From positions 13,932,869 to 13,996,868 of the forward strand of contig OU452209.1 in NCBI GenBank assembly GCA_911728435.2: a DNA stretch of 64,000 nt. The letters run 5' to 3'. Below the pieces are notes generated by a model. The model saw only the letters and a list, made by a program, of their open reading frames with translations. It was not told the origin of the DNA and did not search any database. A program made the position numbers and the translations under genes. Positions 52,263 through 61,860 of this stretch are shown here, in pieces (position 1 is the first letter of the stretch; every line of letters starts with the position of its first letter). Source of the stretch: Apoderus coryli. Taxonomy: Eukaryota > Arthropoda > Insecta > Coleoptera > Attelabidae.

Positions 52263-55108
52263 GTTTGCCCAACAGTGAAGATATATTATTATACTATCAA
52301 AACGTTAGAGGACTTAGGACAAAAACTGAGCTATTTTATACGGGCGCTAGTCAGGCGGAATACGATATCGTTTCTTTAACGGAGACTTGGTTGCATGATG
52401 GTATTCGCAGCAGTGAGCTGTTTGGAGACGTTTACAATGTGTACAGAAAAGATCGTGAAACTGGCTTGCTTGGTTGTACCATGGGTGGGGGGGTATTATT
52501 AGCTATTAAGAGTTGTTTCACTTCAGTTCAAGTTAATACTGATTTTATTAGTGATAGTTTCCCTTTTATAGATGTTGTGGCATGTAAGTGTGAATTTGAT
52601 CATAAGAAAGTTTATATTTTTGTTATATACATACCACCTTCTGTGGATATAATTAATTTAGAACATTTTGTTAGTTTTTTGGATCAGATAGAATTTCTTC
52701 ATTCTAATAATGTTGTTTTGATTGGAGATTTCAATGTTCCCGGTTTCATATATCAAAACGCGACTGATAGGAAATCTTCTTTGATTACTGATTTTATAAA
52801 TTCTTTTAGCTTCAAGCAACATAATAATATTTTGAACTGCTCGAATAGATTACTGGATCTAGTAATCTCTGATATTACTTGTGGCGTATTCCACGAGGAC
52901 ATGTCTCTGGTGCCTGAAGATCCATATCATCCCGCACTCATGGTTGTTTTTCGTGGTTTTTGCTTTGTAAGGAACTTTAACATTAACAAAAGTAACAGAG
53001 CTTACAACTTTAAGCGTGCAGATTATGTGAATCTGTACGATTCTTTGTTGAATGCCGACTGGACATCAATGCGTGATTGTGATGATGTTAATTTGGCAGT
53101 TGAGAGTTTTTATGCTGTCATTTACGAAATTTTTGACACTTATGTACCTAGAAAAATACATTATAGCCATAAATATCCTTATTGGTATAGTTCTGATATA
53201 ATTAAAAATATTAAACAAAAGGCAAAACTTCTTAAAAGATATAAAAGAACTAATTGTCATGATCTGCTTCATGAGTTTAAGAGATTACGATCATTGATAA
53301 AGCAACAGATTAGAGATGCTTATTCCAATTATATTTCTAGTACTGAGTCGGCAATTAATAATGATAGCAGTAGGTTTTGGTCATATGTCCAATCAAAAAA
53401 TCAAACAACGAGGATACCGGGAGCAATGCGGTTTGAGGGTGCTGAATATACTAATTCGCAGGACATTGTCAATGCATTTTCACAGTTTTTCAGCGGTGTA
53501 TTTTCACAAAATGATGGTGCAGACTATGTTTGTGATGAAGCTGTTTTGAGTAACAACTTGAATATTTTGCTGCCCTTTGTTACAGAGGATGATATCCTGA
53601 AAGCGTCTAATAAGCTGAAAAATAAATTGACCTCTGGGATTGACAATATTCCTAGTTTCATTGTCCGCGATTGTGTTGGTGCTCTGACTGAACCTTTGAA
53701 GATGCTATTTAATTTAGCAATTAAAACAACCACTTATCCTGATTTTTGGAAAAGGGCAAAAATTTGTCCCGTTTTTAAGGGTAGCGATAAATCCGATATT
53801 GCTAATTATAGGCCTGTGTCAATTTTATGCAATTTTTCTAAATTATTCGAGATTATCCTTTATGACAGAATCTACCAGAGTGTTTCTAGTCAAATTTCTG
53901 TTTATCAACATGGCTTTATGAGAGGTCGTTCAACAATTTCTAATTTGGCTTTATTCACCCAGTATGTTTCCGAGATGCTTGATGATCGGGGCCAGGTGGA
54001 CGTAATATACACGGATTTTTCAAAAGCATTTGACCGTGTTAGCCATTCGATTCTTCTTACTAAATTGTCGACTTTTGGATTTTCCGACATATTGATCAAA
54101 TTCATTTGTTCATATCTGTATAATAGAAAACAGTTTGTTCACTATAATGGGTTTAGTTCTGTTGAGTATCATGCAGCATCTGGAGTTCCGCAAGGGTCTA
54201 ACTTAGGACCTTTGTTTTTCCTTCTATTTGTTAATGATATCGTAAATGTTATCACTTCACAGAAGTTGTTATTTGCCGATGACTTAAAAATATTCACCAA
54301 TGTTAGCAACTTGTCGGATTGTGTTAAGCTGCAGGGCGATTTGGATATGATTGCCGACTGGTGTGTAAATAATGATCTTCCCTTGAACGTTTCGAAATGT
54401 AAAGTTGTTACTTATACTCGTAAATCTGTATGCTATTTATACTCATATAAGATCAGAGAATATGAACTCTGTCGTACTGATCATTTGAAGGATTTGGGTA
54501 TTGTGTTTGATTCGCAGTTAACGTTTACTGAGCATATTGTAGCCAAGGTTGCAGAAGCCATGAAATCTTATGGTTTTGTAATAAGGAACTGCAGACATTT
54601 TGCGGACATTGACTGTGTTAAGGCACTCTATTTTGCTTACGTACGTTCAAAACTAGAATATGGTGGTTTGATTTGGTGTCCTTATTATAATTGGCAAAAT
54701 GCTTATGTAGAGAAAGTTCAAAGAAGGTTTCTTAAATATTTGGCATTTAAAACTGACGGTATATATCCCGCAAGAGGAACTGAGTATGAGCTACTTATAA
54801 ATAGATTTAAAATTGAATCCTTAGAACACCGTAGAATATATTCCGGCTTAGCATTTATGTATAAACTTTGTAACAATAAAATTGATTGTATAGAGCTGTT
54901 ATCACAAGTCGGATTTTGTGTTCCTCGTATTTCGAGTAGACAGGGTATAGTATTCAAGTGTCCAAGAGCTAGGACTAATTTGCTTTTGAAGTCTCCAATT
55001 AGCTTTATGTTAAGAAACTTTAATTTATTGTGCGGAATGTGTGACATACACTTTTCTTCATTGAATAGTTTACTGCAAAATGCAAAATGTGTAATGAGCA
55101 CACAGTAA
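52250..55108 (+). CDS. LINE ORF2: AP-type endonuclease and reverse transcriptase
   Basis: About 947 residues counted from a TTG at 52265. It nicks target DNA and copies the element RNA there (target-primed reverse transcription). Endonuclease, residues 1-225: YYQNVRG with Asn13, LTETWL with Glu40, GDFNVPG at 154-160 with Asp155 and Asn157, LDLVISD at 197-203, and the terminal His in PYHPAL at 222. Reverse transcriptase, about 490-740: YRPVSILCNFSKLFE, QHGFMRGRSTISNLA, DFSKAFDRVSH with Asp584, GVPQGSNLGPL, and FADD with Asp672-673. The C-terminal domain includes YAYVRSKLEY-type (FAYVRSKLEYGGLIWCPY) and ARTNLLLKSP blocks. There is no internal stop. The first in-frame Met is residue 73, after two catalytic residues, so initiation there would not give an active endonuclease. 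Frameshifting from ORF1, or a non-AUG start, is implied. Confidence 0.9.
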   Translation, partial: SFKLSLPNSEDILLYYQNVRGLRTKTELFYTGASQAEYDIVSLTETWLHDGIRSSELFGDVYNVYRKDRETGLLGCTMGGGVLLAIKSCFTSVQVNTDFISDSFPFIDVVACKCEFDHKKVYIFVIYIPPSVDIINLEHFVSFLDQIEFLHSNNVVLIGDFNVPGFIYQNATDRKSSLITDFINSFSFKQHNNILNCSNRLLDLVISDITCGVFHEDMSLVPEDPYHPALMVVFRGFCFVRNFNINKSNRAYNFKRADYVNLYDSLLNADWTSMRDCDDVNLAVESFYAVIYEIFDTYVPRKIHYSHKYPYWYSSDIIKNIKQKAKLLKRYKRTNCHDLLHEFKRLRSLIKQQIRDAYSNYISSTESAINNDSSRFWSYVQSKNQTTRIPGAMRFEGAEYTNSQDIVNAFSQFFSGVFSQNDGADYVCDEAVLSNNLNILLPFVTEDDILKASNKLKNKLTSGIDNIPSFIVRDCVGALTEPLKMLFNLAIKTTTYPDFWKRAKICPVFKGSDKSDIANYRPVSILCNFSKLFEIILYDRIYQSVSSQISVYQHGFMRGRSTISNLALFTQYVSEMLDDRGQVDVIYTDFSKAFDRVSHSILLTKLSTFGFSDILIKFICSYLYNRKQFVHYNGFSSVEYHAASGVPQGSNLGPLFFLLFVNDIVNVITSQKLLFADDLKIFTNVSNLSDCVKLQGDLDMIADWCVNNDLPLNVSKCKVVTYTRKSVCYLYSYKIREYELCRTDHLKDLGIVFDSQLTFTEHIVAKVAEAMKSYGFVIRNCRHFADIDCVKALYFAYVRSKLEYGGLIWCPYYNWQNAYVEKVQRRFLKYLAFKTDGIYPARGTEYELLINRFKIESLEHRRIYSGLAFMYKLCNNKIDCIELLSQVGFCVPRISSRQGIVFKCPRARTNLLLKSPISFMLRNFNLLCGMCDIHFSSLNSLLQNAKCVMSTQ
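52253..52259 (+). promoter_or_regulatory. Candidate -1 ribosomal frameshift site T_TTA_AAC
   Basis: In the ORF1 frame the codons read CAT TTA AAC TGA, so T_TTA_AAC fits the X_XXY_YYZ slippery pattern exactly and directly abuts the ORF1 stop. A one-base backward slip continues as CTG AGT TTG CCC into ORF2, whose frame is open from 52250. ORF2 has no ATG before its catalytic residues. No strong stem or pseudoknot is evident by eye in the next 90 bases. Confidence 0.55.
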
Positions 55109-55320
55109 TGTTTAGTGGTTCAGTATTTTGTTTGTTCTTATTTTTTTTTTATGTAGTATTCATGTAATTTAATCAATTTATCAGTTTTTTTGTGTATATT
55201 TCTAATCGTGCTATTTACAATAGTTGTTATATATTATGTATTGTTTGTTCTGGATTGTCCTGTAAATGGAATATCGTCTGTTGGGCAATGGAGCTATTAT
55301 TATTATTATTATTATTATTT

Positions 55321-56783
55321 AATGTAACAATTTTATCAGATATAGCGGGAAAAGGACGATTAGAAAAAAAATTAAAGAATCCAAAAAACAGAGGATACGG
55401 GTGTCGTTTCAGACAAGAGCAAGTAGAGCCATCAGGATCAACCAAAGATCACTTTAATGATATCTACATACCCTCCATGCACCCACTGACCTTGGCGTAC
55501 TAGTACATATCGCTGTGACGTCAGTGGTCTAGAAACCACCTAGTATATACCACTTTCGTTACTTTTATTGCATATTACGCATTGGCCACAAATAACAAGG
55601 TTAAGGTTAATCCTTTGTAGAAAATTAACGCACGATGAAAAGAATATTAAAGACATGTATCAAGAATAGGGACAAAAATTGAATAATCCTGGGAAATTAA
55701 TAATGACAAGTAATTAATTTGGTGAAAAATAAGTTTTTGACCAGAAGCTTAAGAAAGAAAACTGCATAAAAATGTAGCTTTTAGGAATCACTACTATTCC
55801 GAATACCGTTACCAAAAAAATGGAAACCTCAAAAAGTCATCCACGAAGACATGGTAGCTGTTTGCGAAGATTCTGCTCAATGATTATTCACTTTTGAAAA
55901 CTGGTCAAATGAATTTAAACCTGATAAAGAAAGCTTTGAAAATGACCTTCGTCAGTATACCAAAAATACATTACACCCCAGAAAAAAAAAACTAAAAATA
56001 AAAACAACAATCAATATCCCTTTCCAATTATTGACAAACCCGCCATCAACCTTTAAGTAAAATATCGTGTTCCACAAAATGTGAACATCCTTATTCGTTT
56101 TACGAAAACTCTTTGGGTCAGATATTGATGAATTCCAATGTTGGGGATTTTATATGTGTGACCGTTCTATATACCTAAACGGTAGTCTGATAACAAAAGA
56201 TATGGCAGGATTAGGGTTTAGGATGAAATGTCGAGGAATTTTGGAGAGATTCCGTTAATATTTTACGATAATATTTGAATAAATAAATATTTACCACACT
56301 TTTATAGCTATGCGTTGTTAAAATCATTTGCATTACATTTTTTTTATTTTTTAAATCACTGGGAATTTTCCTCTGCCTTTAACAACCTGCTTTACATATT
56401 TTTTTCGTAATAATATGTCGACAACAATAGAAAATGAATCTGCAAAATTAGAAATACTGAGTTTTAATAAAATGTTTTGACTTTTACTTTGCCCTACTTT
56501 AGAGTTACAATTTTATTCAGGCTAAATTATTTTGAACAAAGTTTAGACGGAACAGCCTTAGTTCCACATTAAATTTCAATTTGTGATTGTGATTTGAGAG
56601 ACCCTAAGATTAAACGTAATACTCGTTGCAATAAATAAACCTGTGGTCGATTTAAAAAATAAGAACAATGTGGATATTTTCAAACCGTTAACAAATAAGA
56701 ATGTTCTTGATACACACTTGCTTCGGGAATTCTTTTTAATAGTTCGTCTAGTGATTTCATTTCGCTGGTAAATGCATTTAGTA
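55321..56783. other. No firm gene
   Basis: A frame running on from the LINE tail to 55503 (GKGRLEKKLKNPKNRGYGCR, STKDHFNDIYIPSMHPLTLA) resembles no family known to me. A palindromic TGACGTCA lies at 55516-55523. The rest is AT-rich with short chance frames. Confidence 0.35.
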
Positions 56784-56785
56784 TA

Positions 56786-58482
56786 CAGGGTGTCCTACGG
56801 TGGCAACCCATTAGATTATTTCAGAAACTATTTCGAATTGAATTTGGAAAATTTCAGTGTCTAAATTGTCAAATATGCTCTACTCAAATAATATAATAGC
56901 AACGGTATAGCACTTCCGGTTATACCGGAAGTTGATGGCAACATTGTTATTTTAAATGGAACACCCTATATATTATTACATTTTTGGATTCTAAATAAGA
57001 TTTCAGACATATTTTATGTATCATGTCCTATACCTAACGTCAGTCGTTTTTGACTTATATCAAGATTTATGTCAAAATTGACAGTTTAGGGCTCCATAAA
57101 AATTCCGTTTTTTCCTTGTAAATCAGTATTTAATAATTATTTTGCAGGTATTTTCTTATCAGGTGGGATCTTCTTTTTCGAACTGACAAGACATTTTCTG
57201 ATTCGTTTATACAGGGTGGTCAAAAAATTATATTGAAAACGGTTTAAGAAAAACAGTTGAAAGTCAATTTTTTCAAATGGAATGGGTATATTATTATTAT
57301 TTTATCTTCCGTAGCATTAAAAAATAATGCAATTTTGTAATAGGTTATCATTTTCTAAAATGCATAGTTTTCGAAATATCGTCATTTTAAATTTTTCTAC
57401 AGCGCTTACCGTTGTCTCTCTGGAAGCTAGCTAATTAATTTAGTTAGCCATGAAATTATTGTCATTTTAACGTCAAACTAAACGTCAAATTAATAAAAAT
57501 GAAAAATACTTATTGATATTATAAATTTATTATTAATTCATGGAGAATAAAATAAAGTGATTAATATCACCTGTAGAGTATTTAACGAGAGAAACCCCCT
57601 TTTGCTAACGATGACTAGAGAAATTAGGAAGAATTTTGAGAAATCATTTAGAGCAGGTTGGGTGGTATACAAATCAAGTATTACAACGAACTAAGATTAA
57701 AATTTAAAATAATACAGCAGAAATGAACAGAAGATTAAACTAAATAAATTTTCAACTAAAAAAAGTTAATCAACTAACGATAACAAAACTAATTTAATTG
57801 TTCGATATGACCCCCATTTAGTCTTAACTAAATTAATTAGCTAGCTTCCAGAGAGACAAAGGTAGGCGCTGCAGAAAAATTTAAAAGGACGATATTTCGA
57901 GAACTATGCATTTTAGAAAATGATAACCTATAACAAAATTGCTTTATTTTTTAATGCTAAGGAAGATAAAAAAATAATAATATACCCATTCCATTTGAAA
58001 AAATAGACTTTCAACTGTTTTTCTTGAACCGTTTTCAATATAATTTTTTCACCACCCTGTATAAACGAATCAGAAAATGTCTTGTCAGTTAAAAGAAGAT
58101 CCCACCTGATAAGAAAATACCTGCAAAATAATTATTAAATACTGATTTACAAGGAAAAAACGGAATTCTTATGGAGCCCTAAACTGTCAATTTTGACATA
58201 AATCTTGATATAAGTTAAAAACGACTGACGTTAGGTATAGGACATGATACATGAAATATGTCTGAAATCTTATTTAGAATCCAAAAATGTACTAATATAT
58301 AGGGTGTTACATTTAAAATAAGAAAGTTGCCATCAACTTCCGGTATAACCGGAGGTGCTATGCCGTTGCTATTATATTATTTGAGTAGAGCATATTTGAC
58401 AATATAGACACTGAAATTTTCAAAATTCAATTCGAAGTAGGTTCTGAAATAATCTAATGGGTTGCCACCGTAGGACACCCTG
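56786..58482. mobile_element. Second concentric inverted-repeat composite, internally deleted
   Basis: Outer ends CAGGGTGTCCTACGG (56786) and the inverse ending at 58482 are flanked by TA. Inner ends CAGGGTGGTC (57212) and CACCACCCTG (to 58059) are also TA-flanked. The bases on both sides of the inner element (GATTCGTTTA and its inverse) are symmetrical. Arms closely match those of 9316-11794. Only a transposase scrap (57538-57670, + strand, corresponding to the HTH part near VINRTCRIFNERNPHLL) remains, so this copy is in the opposite orientation and cannot make transposase. Confidence 0.85.
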
Positions 58483-58744
58483 TATATTGAAGATCCTCTT
58501 CTGTATCAGCTAGGACAACATTGTCATCCTAATATCTCTGGAGCCTTTTCCCAAGAGATAAAAGAATTTCTACTTAAGAAAAAGGTCTGTTTAGACGAAA
58601 TAAAGATATATTTTAATTACAGAATGAGACAGCTACACCCTGTAGTTACATTTTTGTAGGGGTGTATTTTCAGTAGTAATACCCCCAGGGTGTTGACAAT
58701 ACCGAGATAATTTTGTCATAGAGAATGTCGAAAGCGTGTTGCTT

Positions 58745-58781
58745 GATAATAGTCCAAGGCCGCAGGCCGAGGGCTATTATC
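58745..58781. repeat. Strong hairpin beside the Crypton-like element
   Basis: GATAATAGTCC pairs with GGGCTATTATC (10 of 11, plus one G-T), and a GGCC-GCA-GGCC hairpin sits at the tip. It lies about 90 bp downstream of the recombinase remnant in that gene's orientation. Confidence 0.7.
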
Positions 58782-58800
58782 CTTGATGAACTCGATTGAT

Positions 58801-58834
58801 TGTCAATCTGACGTTTAATAATTTTCAATACAAA
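58801..58834 (+). repeat. Direct repeat flanking the Crypton-like element, left copy
   Basis: TGTCAATCTGACGTTTAAT followed by AATTTTCAATACAAA. It matches 59621-59656 with a one-base indel and a few substitutions. Confidence 0.6.
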
Positions 58835-58870
58835 ATGTATTAGTTTAAATCAAACAAATATTATTCATTT

Positions 58871-59608
58871 TTATTTAAAACTACAGTTGTGAAAAGTACA
58901 ATTGGTAAATGTTAAATTGGAAGAAGAGTTTGCTGAAGTTGACGGATTGTTAATTTCCACTGTTGAAGAAATTCCTCGCATGGTGTTGATTATTTCACCA
59001 TGGCGTTCTTGGTTAATATTGAAGTACGGTTTAATTGAATTAGAGCTGCTATGTCCTGTTATTTTTATTAATTGCTGTTCAGGAATTCTTTTATTTGCCC
59101 AATGGCTAACTGCAGTTGATCTGTTCGAATGATTGGATATCTTCTTTTTTTTTTGTAAACCTTCTGGTGTACATTCATGCCATAATCCAATGATTCTAGC
59201 CAAATCACTTGAACTCAAATTTGATGAACTGGATTTTCGTTTGTTTGGATCCTGCTGTAATCTTTTACGTTTTGAATTTCTTGCATCTCGCCTATTTTTG
59301 AATATCACACTGGTAAACGGGTCGAATACAATTTTGAAGTCATTGAAGTATTTTTCCTACTCGAAGTATTCCAAATTGTTTTTACAGTTGCTGCTTTATA
59401 TTCAGTTCCGTCAGCTTTTCTCATATTTCCCGCATAATCTTTCAATATATTAGCCAAATTATGCATTCAGTTCGTATTCTCTGGTCGCACAAAACTCGAG
59501 AAATATTTTCCATACATATTTTTTTGATTTGATTGTATTTTTTGGTATATTATTAGATATAATATCATTAATTGCATCGTTAGATGCAATACCACCTCTG
59601 CGCGACAT
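58871..59608 (-). pseudogene. Crypton-like tyrosine recombinase, catalytic core deleted
   Basis: It starts on the minus strand at ATG 59608 with MSRRGGIASNDAINDIISNN, IPKNTIKSKKYVWKIFLEFC, then (frameshifted) LANILKDYAGNMRKADGTEY and KAATVKTIWNTSSRKNTSM. From 59308 it reads RRDARNSKRKRLQQDPNKRK, SSSDLARIIGLWHECTPEGL and QKKKKI. It then jumps to SNHSNRSTAVSHWANKRIPE, QQLIKITGHSSSNSIKPYFN and INQERHGEIINTMRG. This is the layout of the recombinase in insect Crypton-type elements: an N-terminal SAM-like DNA-binding domain, then a tyrosine-recombinase core. Between TPEGLQKK and SNHSNR the stretch with the first catalytic Arg and Lys is gone. H-x-x-R (HSNR), the GHSS His and the Tyr of KPYF remain. 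The C-terminal NCTFHNCSF motif is also kept. It cannot be active. At least one frameshift lies at about 59450. Confidence 0.7.
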
Positions 59609-59620
59609 TTTTAAACCAGT

Positions 59621-59656
59621 TGTCAGTTTGACGTTTAATTAATTTTTAATAAAAAA
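59621..59656 (+). repeat. Direct repeat flanking the Crypton-like element, right copy
   Basis: TGTCAGTTTGACGTTTAAT followed by TAATTTTTAATAAAAAA. Pair of the repeat at 58801, same orientation, just beyond the recombinase start. Confidence 0.6.
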
Positions 59657-60450
59657 AACACCATACTGAAAACACCACATGTAGGGTATTATCGCTGTAA
59701 TCCAGAGGTGATTGGATGAAATTTGACACATGACTTAAAATTAAGTAATTTGATTGTTTACTATATTTAGTAAAAAATTATCAATGCTTCTTTCTTGTTG
59801 GCTTTTTCATTCTATCCTTTTTCAAAGTACTTCTTCTCATTTTTATGAAGTGATTTTGAAATGCAATCGTACTTCCTTTGAGGTAGATCTGTTCTGGCCG
59901 TTGAATTGTATCTACAGTCATTTTTATAAAGTTAATTAAATATTTTAATTTATTTTGGACAGATTTTTTACAGTTTAAGAATAATATTCTAGTTTATAAA
60001 GTCCATTTCATTTTCGTTCTGAAATAGTGAGTTTTTCTAAAGTTTTCTAATAGTTAAACGACGTAAAGCTTCTGTAAGTTCTTTGTTTATTCTTTTAATT
60101 TCTCAGATTAACAGACCTTCTTGTTTCTAAGTCAGTTTTTAACCAAGATTCAATCATATTTATTGCTTTGATTGTTATTCATATCCTTAATTAATTATTA
60201 ATTAAATTTAGTTGTTTTGAGTCCAAACCTTTGTGTTTTTATTTCAATAATGCTTTAGATATCTTGATGAACAGAAGGGTCATCTAATTCATTACTTTGC
60301 TTTTAAATAAATAAAGAGTGTTATATTACGGTTGCTGTCTACAAATATCCACAATCATAAAAGGTCAGTTAATTTTATCTTTTTATACAGATTAATAAAG
60401 TTTGGTATTCTTCGTTTGTTCTATCTTTAATTATATATATTATATCTTGA
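59657..60450. other. No gene recognised
   Basis: AT-rich sequence with no recognisable coding or RNA feature. Confidence 0.45.
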
Positions 60451-60453
60451 AGT

Positions 60454-60780
60454 TCAAGCCGCTCGGAAAACTTGTAATCGAACCAGTGCAGGGTGCAATT
60501 TGAATAGCATATCGGGATTCACCTGGACTGAGCTTTTAATTATCATTGAAAATGTTCCAATATCAAGGTTTTCATTATTTAAAAAGCTCAAGACATATGC
60601 CATCAGAGCCAGCTGCTTTGGTGTCTTTTTAAGTTGTCGAATAGCTTTATCAACTTCTTGCAGAGAGAGGTACATCTCCCAAATGTCATTGAGTTGGTCT
60701 ATGGCGCACCCGATCGAGTGTTGTATTATCCATTGTGCCATCGCTGGTTTGTAGTCGGTTAACACTCTGTAAACCACCAA
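60454..60780 (-). pseudogene. LINE reverse-transcriptase N-terminal (fingers) fragment
   Basis: The minus strand reads SLQEVDKAIRQLKKTPKQLA, LMAYVLSFLNNENLDIGTFS and VQVNPDMLFKLHPALVRLQV. EVDKAIRQLKK followed by a degraded A-x-GxDGI...ELF segment is the start of the reverse-transcriptase domain in many LINEs. The fragment at 63469-63815 shares the EVDKAIRQLKK segment and the AT-NNTGGAACATT-type DNA around it, so the two are copies of one family in the same orientation. No catalytic residues remain. Confidence 0.65.
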
Positions 60781-61858
60781 ATGTTGATTGAAAGTTTGTG
60801 CTGGAATTCACAGAGATTATCTTATTCCGAAACCTCTATGTTCTTTTTATTTCGTAGATATTGACTAGTGGGAAATCTTCTGGTAATAAATTTTGGACAG
60901 CTGCAAAACTGGAAGAAAATAATTTTTACAACCTCTAAACGCATTGTTCTCAGTTTCGGGTTTTCGTCGGCCAAACTCTCTTCGGTTTGTTCTACCATTA
61001 TTTGTGTCAGCAGTTGTAAGATAATAGTAGATTGTTCAAAGACGAAAATCTTACAAACAGGTTGAAATATCTGGATTAAAAAAAAAGTAGGATTTAATTC
61101 TGTATCATGAAGTACGTGGAAAACATTCGTTGGGAACCCTTAGGTCTAAACCAGCACCAAATTTAGATATCTCTTTCCAGACGTTCTAAAATTATAGCAA
61201 AATTGAGTTTCATTTATAACACGCTGTAGCTTTTTAATGAGTAAATCTTTCCACACAGTTATAATATGCTAAATCGCGGTTGCTGTATGCCGGATAAGTT
61301 ATTAAGCAGCCTGAATTGTTTTAGAAAAGACGAATTTGTTTCTCTCAAAAATATAATTTCCTTTAAATTACGGATTACTTCGTGTAATATTTATATATGG
61401 AGAAAAGCATTATTAGACAACATGGTGTAATTCCAAACTTTATTCAATTTCCATAAAATCCTTCCTTCCCGGTTTGGTTATTTGAAAGAGCTAACTAAGC
61501 TCTTATTGGAAGGTACCAATATATTGACGTGGCGTCCGACGATTGAAAGGATTGCAAATTCGTGGAAACAAACGGGGTATTAAAGTAATTTGCAATTCAA
61601 ATTTTGACGGGTCTATTCTTGTATCGTACATTGCCAACGGCAGTCTGGTGCTACGTGTGGTCGAGTATTGTACAATATTATTTTATAGATGTATAAAGAT
61701 GTTACTAGGAAAGTTAAATTATTAACAAAATTACGAGAGCCACTAGTAATATACACTGTGTCTCATCTCAATTGGAAAAAACTTCTGCGCATATTGAGGA
61801 ACCATAGACAAGCAGTTTGAGATAGAGACTGATGTCGGGAAGTGCATGGTTTTCAAAA
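60781..61858. other. No gene recognised
   Basis: Short open frames only. A transposon-end-like CACTGTGTCTCATC lies at about 61755. Confidence 0.4.
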
Positions 61859-61860
61859 TA

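Larger units (their letters stand above)
51041..55320 (+). mobile_element. Nearly intact two-ORF LINE (Jockey/CR1-type)
   Basis: ORF1 (51375-52262) and ORF2 (about 52250-55108) are both uninterrupted. They are followed by a 3' UTR of about 190 bp ending TTGGGCAATGGAGCTATT in an ATT repeat to 55320. The 5' boundary is not certain. I place it near 51041-51053, where TCATTAG resembles an arthropod initiator, giving a 5' UTR of about 320 bp and total length of about 4.3 kb. Both catalytic domains look complete, so this is the only element in the window that could be active or only recently silenced. Relatives of its ORF2 lie at 24.3-26.2 and 45.2-46.0 kb. No target-site duplication was established. 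Confidence 0.8.

Noticed and set aside
55516..55523. TGACGTCA as a functional cAMP-response element
   Set aside because: An isolated 8-bp palindrome with no TATA, initiator or gene nearby.
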